A stretch of 64,000 nucleotides of DNA from Pseudogymnoascus destructans. Lineage: Eukaryota > Ascomycota > Leotiomycetes > Thelebolales > Thelebolaceae. Shown piece by piece: positions 43,422 to 54,016 of this stretch. The translations under genes were made by a program, and so were the position numbers. The notes beneath the pieces were generated by a model. The model did not search any database and was not told the origin of the DNA. It saw nothing but the letters and a program-made list of their open reading frames with translations. The DNA lies in NCBI RefSeq assembly GCF_001641265.1, contig NW_020167520.1, forward strand, positions 806,001 through 870,000, given 5' to 3'. How positions within the stretch are numbered: the first letter of the stretch is position 1; every line of letters starts with the position of its first letter.

Positions 43422-44135
43422 CTAATTGGGCCCAATGTAAGTGACGCTGACAGTACCGTCAGACTGAACATTGCTCTCGGTAAGAGTATACCCATTGATG
43501 TTGATATTAACAATGTCAGCCCCAGCAGCAGTGACCTGACGATTAGGGTTCCTCGCAACTGTGTCGAAAATACTAATAGTACCCCAGTTATAAAGCGGCA
43601 CCGGCTGGCCATCCTGCGTCCAGTCCTCAAGGATCCATTCCGCATCCGTCTCGCAAAGCGGATAGTCCGTCTCGCTCGTGTAAGTCTGCGAGACCTGCTG
43701 CCCATTGCTCAAGTTCTCCACCGTCGTGCTGCCAGATGTATAGCTCGTAGAATGCACCGTGAAGCGCAACGTATCACCAGGTGCAAAAGTAAGACCGCTC
43801 TGATAGTCCTGCATCAAATTCTTCCACCACTCCGTCCATAGCCAGAAGGAGCCATCGCCGTAGACGACAAGGCCGGTCTGCAGGATGGCGCTTGAGCAGT
43901 ATCGGCCGTCGATTCCGACCCACATGTTTGCGGACTGGTGGGGGTCCCCGCCGCTGAAGTTGGGGACGACTACGCTGCCTTGGACAAAGTTCCAGCCGGT
44001 GCCTTCTTGGACGGCTCCGCCCCAGAAAAAGTCTCCTTGCCCCTGGACGCTGGAATTGCCGCGTGCATTGTAGGTGGCTGGTGCGGCGAAGACGCCTGCA
44101 ATGGCAGAGAGCGCAAGGATGATAGATTGACGCAT
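43422..44135 (-). CDS. Secreted glutamic peptidase (eqolisin, family G1)
   Basis: A 237-residue intronless frame. Residues 1-17 form a signal peptide (MRQSIILALSAIAGVFA); a very short propeptide (APATYNARG) follows. The body matches the G1/A4 family (PF01828): QGDFFWGGAVQEGTGW, PNFSGGDPHQSANMWVGIDG, then SAILQTG with the expected catalytic Gln, EWWKNLMQDY, and AEWILEDW with the catalytic Glu. The C-terminal region is the usual beta-sandwich end. These acid peptidases are secreted and work at low pH. The propeptide is shorter than in many relatives. No frame damage. Confidence 0.92.
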   Translation of the reverse strand: MRQSIILALSAIAGVFAAPATYNARGNSSVQGQGDFFWGGAVQEGTGWNFVQGSVVVPNFSGGDPHQSANMWVGIDGRYCSSAILQTGLVVYGDGSFWLWTEWWKNLMQDYQSGLTFAPGDTLRFTVHSTSYTSGSTTVENLSNGQQVSQTYTSETDYPLCETDAEWILEDWTQDGQPVPLYNWGTISIFDTVARNPNRQVTAAGADIVNININGYTLTESNVQSDGTVSVTYIGPN

Positions 44136-45274
44136 AATTGGAATCCGAAATGGGTCTTGGAAATCGGGGCAAGATGTCTATTCATTCTACATACGTCGAG
44201 GGAAGTTGTCTATGTTTTATATCCAAGATCCGAGGACTAGTCACTTCACGAAGTTATAAAGCAATACGAATTACTTTCCTAAATGACACTAGCATAGATA
44301 ATAGCACATAATTTTGAAGGTATCATGATCTTCATGATTGATCTTCATGATGACTAGATAAAGAAAGGCTTGATCTAAGCTGTCGGAAATTGAACCTGAA
44401 ACCAACGGAGCAGCACACGAACTCGGTTATTTCAAAAAGCAAATTACAGGACTATCTTGGCTCTATGAAGAAGGAGGTAGCCTTATACTGTACAGCTCGT
44501 TTGTCTAAAGCTGGGCTACTCTGTGCGATACTTCTTGTCAGTCGGGGAAACCCACCCAAATTGGCCGAGTATCCCCGCGCACAGATAATTAACAACATAT
44601 CGTCTGCTGGAGCAAGGTGCGGTTAAGATGGTTGGCGCAATCTTTTGGAGCCTATTTTGCAAGCCTGTGATTGTCAGCCTCTTTTCAAAAGAGCGTATAC
44701 TTGACACACACCTTTTGCACGGTGAACTTTGCCTACTGGGCAGTATTTCGACTGACGTCCTGGATAGTTACTCTTCAAGTATTTTTGAAGCTATAGCAAT
44801 GAAATCCGTTATTGAGAGACAATCGAAATCGCTTAAGCCTTTCCACCACAAGACATCGGAAGCTGTCATCCATTTAGGTAGGGTCTGCCCGCCACTAGAG
44901 CCGTAAACATATGAAATAGGAAGGCCGGCGCGCGAACGAGATCGGGAGTCGTCCTGCATTCAGCTAGGGTATGCCCTCCACTGTAACGGCAAAAAGATGG
45001 AATAGGAAGGCCGGCGCACGAAATCTAGTCACATAAGCTTTTGTCCTTGTGGTAATGCTCGGGTGCCGTGGCGGGTGTGCAGCTCCGATGCTATGACAAC
45101 CCTAGTCGACAAGAGGGCAGGATTCCACGCTATACCTGTTGGCGCGATTGAGAGTACTAAGCCTGTATTACAAGCTTGTATATGGAGTGCGGACGGGGAT
45201 GCCCAACTCTCTTGAGTTGATGGTCGTATATGATTCCTCACATTGCCAACTATAAGTCCAGCCAGTCCGAACGA
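44136..45274. other. Intergenic with an imperfect tandem duplication
   Basis: 44877-45022 carries two diverged copies of a segment of about 85-90 bp, each ending AATAGGAAGGCCGGCGC(G/A)CGAA. Short open frames lack domains. Confidence 0.5.
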
Positions 45275-45381
45275 GGCCAGTCCGACGGTTGTAGCCTTGG
45301 TGGCTAAGGCTGCACCCGTAATCCCCTTATACCTATAACAACCGTAATAACCGTAACAAGCTGTGAGCTGTAATCGTAACA
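45275..45381. repeat. LTR D fragment, copy 3
   Basis: GGTTGTAGCCTTGGTGGCTA through CAAGCTGTGAGCTGTAATCG and TAACA matches the 3' half of LTR D copy 1 at 51067-51284. The 5' half is diverged or lost. Confidence 0.7.
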
Positions 45382-45427
45382 CTACCCCCCCCTACTAAGA
45401 TTGATCTCCTGATCAAGAGTAAGATCA

Positions 45428-45700
45428 TTGTGGCTTCTGTGGGTATTTTCGGTGGAAACAATTGGAACTCCAAACCGTGAGCTTTGGGTGGCCGTGTGCC
45501 AGCGGTGCTTCAACCTTTATTTTCAGGCCACCGTTTACCCAATTTCACGGTCACAGAACGGTGCCACTACTCTTAAAAATTTGGCTGGGACCCCGGTAAG
45601 GTATGGACAATGTGGGGAGATAGGTTATACAAGTGCGACGGCTTGCCAAAGCCCATTCACTTGCAAATACTCGAATGACTGGTATTCACAGTGTTTGTAG
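45428..45700 (+). pseudogene. Orphan CBM1 (fungal cellulose-binding) module
   Basis: The last about 33 residues of this 90-residue frame form a complete CBM1: YGQCGEIGYTSATACQSPF, then TCKYSNDWYSQCL, with the four Cys and aromatic residues at the usual positions. The stop comes directly after the final Leu, as in C-terminal CBM1 enzymes. Upstream sequence has no signal peptide and no catalytic domain, and an LTR D fragment ends just before it. It is most likely the 3' remnant of a plant-wall-degrading enzyme gene. Confidence 0.7.
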
Positions 45701-46056
45701 TACACCAAGTCAGTCGAGTTCCTTCGTGACATAGGAAAGGGCCATTGTGCTAGGAACTGTGATTAATGGAAGGGCCTAGAATAATAATAGTCCCGCTTCC
45801 TGATCTACCGTATACTCCTATCGCTACCATGAATCGCAACGTTGTAAACACAAAACTCCCAATACTGATTGATGCCCGGTTCGTACGCCAGCGCAGGCAA
45901 TTCTAACCAAAAAACAAAAACCCAAAACGAAACTCCACGCATAATGAATACAGACTCCCCCGTTTTGATCATCATTATCGTTATTCCCATCGACAAACTC
46001 CCATTAATCTCCCCGATTTAGGCACACGCCCAAACGTCGGACGCACGCATCACGAA
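45701..46056. other. Intergenic, 3' of laccase-like gene
   Basis: No gene recognised. Confidence 0.4.
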
Positions 46057-48173
46057 TTAAACATCGCACAATTCCCTCACATCGTCTGGAATACCGATCT
46101 TCGCCAACTCATGCGCTCCGGTCATAAACTGCATCAGCAGCCCCGCCTCCATATGCCAAGCAATATGACAATGAAACGGCCACAATCCCTCATGATCAGC
46201 CTCGAACCTGAGCAGCGCCCACCCAAATGGGCCAATTGTCAGCGTATCCCTACGGAGCGGATTCGCTGTGTTGAGACTGCCATAGGTCTCCCAGGGGAAA
46301 TAGCCCGTAGTGGCGGGCACCGGGCTCTGCGCCATGACCCAGAACTCATGACCATGGAGGTGGAAGGGGTGCGCCCCATCATCCAAGCTCTGGACGAGGA
46401 AATCGACAACCCGGCCTTTCGGGACGGAGACGACGAGTTGGTTGTCTGAGAAGCCTGAGCTGACTCCATCTGCCGAAAACAGGTGAGCAGTGGACACATT
46501 GTTGATTCCGTCGATGGCTTGGTTGATGGTTGGGATGTTAGCGGACGTCCAGGTGGTGTCGTTGAAGAAGGCGCGGTCGAGAGCGTACGCCCCGATCTGG
46601 AAGGAGGCCGTGAAGTAATAGAGGACGTCAGCAGGAGGCGCGGAAACTACCTCGCTCGGTCTGAGGAGGGTGCTGTTGAAGTCCTGACAGACAGTAGCCT
46701 CGCTCGGGTCCCAGTCGACGCTTGTGGGGGTATCAGTCGTCTCGGTATACGAGAGTACGGCGAGGGCGAGGGGGTCGAGGACGGGGTTGGGCTGGGCGAA
46801 GCATGTTGTTATCATGTCTGAGCGGATGAAGTAGTTCGCCTCAGGCTGGTTGGCGTGTACGATGACCGAGTAGCGCTGCGCGATGTTAATTGATATGCGG
46901 TGGGTCTCAACGGGCTCAACCAATGTGGCGTCTGCCTCAATGACGGTTATAGTGTGGTTATCCACCGAGAAATAGAATCCAGCAAATGCCCCGACGTTGA
47001 TGAGTCGATAGCGGTAACGCGAGCCCTTGCTAACCCCGAAGACTGCTCTTGTCGAGTTACGCTCACACGTGCGGTTGCTGGATTTGTCATACTTGGAGCA
47101 GTCGAATCTGCTGGTGTTAGTCTTTGGCACTGTCAGGGACCAAACGGCAAACTCACATATTCGTTCCCTGTATCAATCCATTATCTGGAGTTGGCTCTTT
47201 GTTCTCATTCCCTGAAGCGAGGTACGCTGGCAAAAGATCTTTGCTCACGTCATGATACCAATCTTGGAGCATTATCACCTCATCATGGTCGTAAAGCTTG
47301 CGTACTTCCGCCTCTTCTGGAGCGTGAATGATGAGTGGTCCAACCATGCCGTCTGTATATTGAGTTGAGTAGTGGGAATGATACCAGTACGAGCCGTATT
47401 GGCCGTCAACCAAGAAATCATACGTGAAGCTACGTCCTGGTGGGATAGGGCACTGTGATATGCCTGATGTGCCATCCATCCAGTTGGAACCATACTGGAA
47501 CATACCGTGCCAGTGGATAGATGTGGGCTCGCGGAGCTCATTCGTGACGTGGACCTTGATCCGGTCTCCTTTGTTTGCACGGATCATCGGACCAGGAAAC
47601 TTCCCATTGATGGTAATCATATTGCGGAGAACACCTGCAGATATTAGTAACTCAGGTGGTGAGCAGAGAGGAGATTGGCATACCATCGGGAGCAGCCTGG
47701 ATCTCCTCCACAGTGAAATTGTACACTCGAGTGGTAGGAGGAGCATGGATATCCCAATCCATACTCAGGTGATACTCCTCATCCGGAAGACGCCATGGCG
47801 GCAAATTCGCTGGTATATCCGGGCGGGGATCTTCAACCACACAGGGACAAGCTGAACACGGGCAATCGGAGCCAGTGGCCGGAGATGAGAAACCCCGAGC
47901 CGGCTTGTGCAGACCCAACCCGAGGCCCACGCCGAGCCCAAGACCGAGGACTATAAACAATACAATGCTCAAAACAGCCCAAAAGAAGACATGGCGACGT
48001 TTCGCGGGAGGCGGAGGCGGCAGCTGGTCGTTGTAGAAGGTATCCTTGGGAGTAGCGGCACTCGCCGTTTCGGGAGGCGCCATAGTTGCTGGAGCTGGAG
48101 ACAAGCGGGATTGTTGGCTATGATCGACGGTTGTTCTGGCTGCTCTGTCTATCATGTCGACGAGAACGTCCAT
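46057..48173 (-). CDS. Laccase-type multicopper oxidase with N-terminal membrane anchor
   Basis: Exons 48173-47684, 47634-47157 and 47107-46057 (introns 49 and 49 bp, GTATGC/CTGCAG and GTGAGT/CAGCAG) give 672 residues with matching phases. Starts at 48155 or 48083 are also possible. Residues about 61-88 (HVFFWAVLSIVLFIVLGLGL...) form one TM segment after a Pro-rich cytoplasmic tail; no cleavable signal peptide is seen, so the oxidase should face the lumen or outside as a type II protein. All four copper signatures are present: HWHG, WYHSHYS, HPFHLHGHEF and HCHIAWHMEAGL, the last with the type 1 Cys. A short Cys-rich linker (CPCSACPC) follows the anchor. Its substrate may be phenols or pigment precursors. 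A Fet3 ferroxidase would carry its anchor at the C-terminus instead. Confidence 0.9.
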
Positions 48174-49137
48174 GAAATGGAAGGGGAGCAGCTAGACCAT
48201 TCAAGAGGAAGGCCAAGGCTCGGCGCCAGAGCACGAGGGAATAAGAAGATAACACGGTGCAGCAGAAGCTAGAGTCGAAGGGCTAGAAGAAAAAAAGAAA
48301 AGATGCAAAGAAGCACTACTCGTATTATGGATACCAGGGGGGCTAGTCAGAGCGCCGACAAGTGCAAGTAAAGCGAATATGCTGGACGCATGTAACGTTG
48401 AAGGAAGGGAAGGTCGAAAGAATGGCAGGGAGGATAGAAAACGAAAGAGAGGGACCGGCAGCCGCACGTGGAGCGGATTGAACGGGAAGGAGCGGGGATA
48501 GGAAGGGGCGGACGCTGGGGTGGGAGGAGCTATGAGAGCGATGAGGGTTAGTTTTGTTGATGGCGCCTTCCTCTTCGTGCAGAAACATCACAGGGGGTTT
48601 GGCAAGGTGGACGATCGCCAAGGAGAGACAAGCACCAAGACAAGACGGGAAACCCAAGATTGGACACAATGCCCAGGACGTCCAGAGCTCGGCGAGGCTT
48701 GTTTTGCTATTTCGTGCCAGTAAAAACACTCTTCGTTCTCACCGAGAGAACACTTTTCTCACGCTCCATTAAACAACTCGCAGCGTCTGACAATAACCAA
48801 TCCTCGCTTCGGGATTGGACATGTGCCTGAATGACTGCCCCGTTCCTCCGTTCCTATCAACCAACGGCCCGCGCTAAGCCTAGACCTTGCAGACTCTAGC
48901 GTGACAGGGGTCAAAGTGGGGAGGCGGATCGGGGAACTGTCTAGCACAATTCAACCTTGGTGATTATTCTATCACGCCCTTCACGCCCTTCTCCAAATTC
49001 CCCAATGGGTACTGCTACTCCTCTCCTCATATAAAGATCGGCGCCCTGCATCCTCTGTGTCGCCTGTCCCTCTTCCTTCACTCCTCACAGCCCTTCCCCG
49101 AACCTAAATCGAAGACCCCCCTCACGTCCATTGAACC
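48174..49137. promoter_or_regulatory. Divergent promoter region, laccase / phosphoesterase
   Basis: 964 bp between the two start codons, with a CT-rich leader before the phosphoesterase (about 49060-49137). Open frames here are antisense leftovers and low-complexity. No specific site supported. Confidence 0.5.
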
Positions 49138-50546
49138 ATGTTCTTCGGTGCTGTCCTCGCCCTCGCCGGCGCCAATGTGGCTCTGGCTGCTTCGGCCAGT
49201 CGCCCTGCTGTGTCGACCATCGAGCCAGCGGCTACTGCTATCTCTGCTCTCGCCGCCTCCGCAACGCCCGTTGTCCTCACCTCTGACGTGAAGGGTAAGG
49301 GGTTCGACCGTATCGTCCAGATCTGGCTCGAGAACACTGTGAGTTGCCCTGCCATCCTTCAACAGCACCTCACTGACATCACTAGGACTATGCCCTCGCT
49401 GCCAACGACCCAAGCATGAAGGAGCTTGCCAAGCAGGCCATCACGCTGACCAACTACAACGCCGTGACCCACCCCTCCGAGCCCAACTACGCCGCTGTCA
49501 TCGGCGGCGACTATTTCGGAATGGATGGAGACGCCTTCCTCACGTTCCCATCGAATGTGTCCACCGTCATCGACCTCCTCGACACCAAGGGCATCTCCTT
49601 CGGCACCTACCAGGAGCACCTCCCCTACACCGGCTTCCTCGGCTTCAACTACTCCAACCAAGCCACCTTCGCCAACGACTACGTCCGCAAGCACAACCCC
49701 CTCGCGCTCTACGAGTCCATCACCTCCAACTCCACCCGCCTCGGCACGATCAAGAGCTTCGTAGACTTCGAGACCGAGCTCAAGAACAAGAAGCTCCCGC
49801 AATGGTCCTTCATCACCCCTAACATGACCAACGACGGCCACGACAGCACTATCACCTACGCCTCCACCTGGTCCAAGAAGTTCCTCACCCCCCTCCTTGC
49901 CAACGACTACTTCATGAACAACACCCTCATCATCCTCTCCTTCGACGAAGTCGAAACCTACCCCACCCGTAACAAGGTCTTCACCCTCCTCCTCGGCGGC
50001 GCCGTCCCCGAATCCCTCCACGGCACGACAGACAACACCTTTTATAACCACTTCTCCACCATCTCCAGCGTGTCTGCTAACTGGGACCTCCCCTCCCTCG
50101 GCCGCTGGGACTGCGGCGCCAACGTCCTGCAGACCGTCGCCAACGTCACCGGTTACCAGAATGTCGTCGTGGACACCGAGGGCCTGTACTTTAACTCCTC
50201 GTACCCCGGCCCTATGTCGGATGATCTCTTCGACCCGACCTGGCCCGTCCCTAACACCGATGCTAAGTGCGCCAACGGTCTTGGTGTTTTGGCCTCTGTG
50301 ACGAAGACCTGGGGGGGTAAGAAGTCGACTTATAACTACACCGCGGTGTACAACTATGATGCTGTTAGCGGGAACAATGTCAATGGCAAGGCGGTGCCTT
50401 CGGGAGGGTCGGTTTCGGTTAACGGTACGGCGAAGAGCACGGGCACGGCGGGAGCACCGAAAGCTACGTCGACTGGTGGTGCGGCTGTGAATGCCGCCAC
50501 GATGGTGCCTGTTTTGGCTGGGTTGGTGGTGGCGGCGATGTTGTAG
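49138..50546 (+). CDS. Secreted, probably GPI-anchored acid phosphatase (phosphoesterase family)
   Basis: Exons 49138-49338 and 49386-50546 (GTGAGT/CACTAG) give 453 residues. A signal peptide (MFFGAVLALAGANVALAASA) starts it. The phosphoesterase domain (PF04185) shows IVQIWLENTDY, THPSEPNYAAVIGGDYFGM, FITPNMTNDGHDSTI and LIILSFDEVETY with the metal-binding acids and His. Many N-x-S/T sites follow. After about residue 390 there is a Ser/Thr/Gly stem and a hydrophobic C-terminus (TMVPVLAGLVVAAML), a typical GPI-anchor signal. The role would be phosphate scavenging at the cell surface. It has the usual length for fungal acid phosphatases of this type. Confidence 0.9.
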
Positions 50547-50589
50547 GAGATCTAGTAGGATATAATGACTCAGATATAGTAATCTAGAC

Positions 50590-50712
50590 GTGGTAACTCT
50601 GACACAGTGATTAAGATGGTGTAGCTTGAACGCAGTGACTGAGATGGTGTAGCTTGAACGCAGTGACTTGAGATGGTGTAGCTCAGATGCAGTAACTCAA
50701 ACATCGTAACTT
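50590..50712. repeat. About 30-bp tandem repeat, 3-4 units
   Basis: GATGGTGTAGCTTGAACGCA-type units follow each other (50613, 50642, 50674), with degenerate partial copies on both sides. Confidence 0.7.
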
Positions 50713-50759
50713 ATATTTAGCAGAGCCTATAACGGATAGCTAATTTCAGAGAATTAAGT

Positions 50760-51850
50760 CAAGGCCGCAACCTTGTATAGGACAATTCAACTCGCTAGAA
50801 CTTATAGTATAAGATGATTAGTACTGCTATAAAGCTTAAAGCTGCAATTAATGTCTATCAGTACAATACTAAGAGAACCAAGAGGATCTATTGTCGCTAG
50901 AGGATTAGAAGGATCTATAGAAGGTAGAGGACTTTTTTTTATTCTTTAGTAATGCTACTCTTTCTACCAAATCCTACGTATATATAGTGCTACAATTAAG
51001 AGAGTTCTGCTAACAATGGACTTTCTACTTAAGAAATTTAAAGAAGCTAAGTGTGTATATACTAAGTGTTACGATGGTTACGGAGGTCAAGAAGCCAGTC
51101 CAGAGAATAATAAGCTAGATTGAATCTAAAGAGAGAAGAAGAAGAAGAAGGAAGGAAGGTGAGACTATTCCTCGTAATATACAGTTGTCCGCTTAGCGGT
51201 TGTAGCCTTGGTGGTTAAGGCTGCACCTGTAACAACCGTAACAACTGTAACAACCGTAACAAGCTGTAAGCTATAATCGTAACACTAAGGACATATTTAT
51301 AGGTCCCTGTTACAACTTAGGGTAGGCGAAGTTAAACAAATACTACAGCCTTATAGAGAGATCGCCTATCTACTATGTTATAGCATTAGTATTATGTCCA
51401 TAATGGAAATGGGAGTACATTAAAGGCAATTGGCTAGAAAGCTAGCAATTAGATTGTAAGAGAAGATGCGAGATTTTTAGGAGTTAGAGTATAGGTCTAC
51501 TTAACAGTTATCAGAATTAGCATAAAGGACATAGAACACCTTTGCATAATGGCAACAAAAGAGAGAACGGTCTAGCATTAATATTGACAAATATACAAAG
51601 TATCTCTAGACTTTAGTACTCCTAGAGGTCACCGATCCCTAGTCTTAGTGGTTAGAGGCAACTTAGCAAAAGACTTACCTAGCTCTTAGTATTATGGCAT
51701 TAGATATATTATCAATTCCTGCAATGTTAGCAGAGCCAGAATGCCTGTTCCTAGGTGTGGGAATTACTATTACAGCTCGTAGGAACAAGCTAGGGATTAA
51801 GAGTATTTAAGCTACTGAATTCTACTAATTGTAGAAAGTAGAAAGGAACT
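50760..51850 (+). pseudogene. hAT-type transposase relic with an LTR D insertion
   Basis: Decayed frame: LLTMDFLLKKFKEAKC-like sequence before the LTR D, then the KYYS-x-IERSPIYY block, a KWEYIKGNW block, and after 51680 ALDILSIPAMLAEPECLFLG and TITARRNKLGIKSI, the hAT C-terminal dimerisation domain (PF05699). Stops are frequent and sit where Gln, Trp or Arg codons are expected, as after RIP. Borders not found. Confidence 0.65.
51067..51284. repeat. Solo LTR, family D, copy 1
   Basis: 218 bp, TGTTACGATGG to ATCGTAACA (9-bp perfect inverted ends), with perfect target duplication CTAAG at 51062-51066 and 51285-51289. It contains short CCGTAACAA repeats near the 3' end and interrupts the hAT relic. 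Confidence 0.9.
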
Positions 51851-52271
51851 CCTTGGATTCTTTAGTAGGAGGTAATACCAACAGCTGGTCTTTAGCTAGA
51901 AGAACCTATTTGAAGTTTTCAGGCTTAGTTGTCTCCTATAACATTCTCTATGCTTAGTAAGCTCCCTTAGCATTAGACTCTAGATAGACCTATATTTTGT
52001 AGTCACATATCCATTAGGATACCATGCCGCTAGACCTAGGAGATACATTGTCGTCATTCTAAGAGAAAAAATTCCTCCAGACTGCCAATTCTAACTTAGT
52101 GAACACTCACGATACTCACACCTATAGCTTCATAAAATGAGAATCAATTAATAGTTCCTACGTGCCTTGCCATGTGTAGATATATCACTAACCCCTTCCT
52201 TATATCCATTTCCTCCTTTGAGTTTAATAACCTCTTAAATATAGCGTGGAATCCTCTTAATCCACACCTGT
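51851..52271. other. AT-rich sequence, nothing recognised
   Basis: No frame stays open and no motif was found. It is probably further decayed transposon DNA. Confidence 0.4.
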
Positions 52272-52579
52272 TTTAACGCTGACTTCTAAACGATAGAAGG
52301 CACAGAGGTTTCTTGCGTAAGGTTGACTTGACAGAGGAGGCAGGGGATTAGACACAAAGGCTTTCCAAGTAACACGTTACAGTATTGTAAAGAATACTAT
52401 ATTGAGTTGAGCACGAAGCTCCTATCTAAGGAAATACTATCTACTTATATAGTGGCGTCGTGCCAAAGGGATATCCGTGGATAACATGGATAACATAATA
52501 TCCATGATATCCAATGTTATCCATCACGTGAGGTTGCAGCCGTAAGCGCTAGCCATAGCACTAGCACTTAGCCGTAACA
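52272..52579. repeat. Solo LTR, family A' (variant), copy 2
   Basis: 308 bp in minus orientation, matching 19792-20086 over its whole length. The flanks CCTGT and AGAAG do not match, so there is no target duplication. The right flank enters a transposase in mid-gene. Confidence 0.8.
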
Positions 52580-53378
52580 AGAAGGCCTGGATGAATACAA
52601 CTGTGATGTCTGAATGGCTTCAAGCCTTCTATAATCACATTGGAACAACTCGTTCAGTCCTTTTAACAATGGATAACTTCTCTGCACACCTTACAGCCGT
52701 CAAATTTACACCACCTCCTCCTAATATACGAATATGTTGGCTTCCAAAGAACTTGACAAGTCGATTTCAACCTTTAGATCAAGGAATTATACAAAGCTTC
52801 AAGTCTCATTATAGACGGCAGTGGCTCTCATATATGCTCGAGTGTTATTATAATAACCAGGACCCTAGGGAATCAATGGATTTACACCTAGCTATTTGTT
52901 GGATTCTAAGAAGTTGGAATAACTATGTCTCAAATACAACAATCTACAACTGTTTCTGGAAGTCAACTCTAGTTACAACTCCTATATCACAAGTCTTTAT
53001 GAGCAAGTTAAAAGAGCTGGGAATATACAAGATATTATGGCAATTTCGAGCTTCCTAAATCGGGTTGAGGAACAAGAGTTAGAGGCAGAGAGTGAACAAG
53101 GATGAGTAGATCCTGAGGAGGCCTTACAGGATGTGATAACAGAGCATCTTGGCTTTCAGACAATTGATGAAGATGAGGAAGAAGAGGCGCAGCCTAACAG
53201 GCCAAAACGGTCAATACAAGAGGCTATTCAGGCTCTACAAGTGGTAATTGAGTTTGCTGAGGGTCGAGATGATGTGAAAACAGCTCATTTGAGAGCAATT
53301 GAACGACTAGAGCAGGAGTTAGAGGCCCTACATGTAAATAGCCATATTCAGAGCACCTTACATGGGTGGATTATGTAA
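52580..53378 (+). pseudogene. Fot1/pogo-type transposase, 5'-truncated
   Basis: The frame begins just after the LTR with KAWMNTTVMSEWLQAFYNHIG, the same block as WLNAFYTHIGTSRS in element P2, then LLTMDNFSAH and NLTSRFQPLDQGIIQSFK with the third acid. A one-base shift near 52985-53010 moves the C-terminal part (NIQDIMAISSFLNRVEEQE, acidic tail) to another frame, and a TGA stands near 53102. The DNA-binding and first-acid regions are missing. P2 is related, but this is a different family. Confidence 0.8.
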
Positions 53379-54016
53379 TATTCAGTTGAACGATATATTC
53401 AATAAGACTATATTGAACTAAGGGATGGATTACATCGTCTTATCGAGACTCTACTGTAATATGATACAGGGTTCTGATATCCTTGCACCGATGTCGGGGG
53501 AGCAGTTTAGTGATCACCGGTGAAGCCGGCGGTCCTGGTGCCAAGCCCCTAGGGCTGGCTGTTTTCAACACCGCGGTCTAAAGCGACAAGAAGTGGAAAT
53601 GTAAAGACCCCATGGAGATACTACCCATAAAACTCACAAAACACCGTTTTATACTCCGCTCTGCTAGTTCTGTTACCTATAGCGCTGCGAAATAAGGGTT
53701 ACATTTGGGGTGGACTACGGAGGTAATGTTCAAAAGTTTTGTGAGTGGATCGAGCATGGGACCCCAGAATTTGTGCACAACAGCATAAACTCATGTATCG
53801 ATCACATATAAAATATGAGGCGAGATACACCATCGATTTGCGCGCAGCCCTGGGCCACCCATCTCGGAACTAAAGCCACTTGCCCGGTCCCTGACATATC
53901 CATACTCGACTCCCTCTGTCTATGTGACATTGTTTCTCCTGTCTATTTACTTCCAGGATTAGAAGAAATTGATTGCTTTTTATCATCCAGTTAGCTACTC
54001 GCAAACTGCACATCAT
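53379..54016. other. Intergenic, transposon edge to SDR promoter
   Basis: The first about 80 bp may hold the 3' end of the truncated transposon (TTATCGAGACTCTACTGTAA-like), whose partner end is lost. The rest is the promoter side of the SDR gene. No gene seen. Confidence 0.4.
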
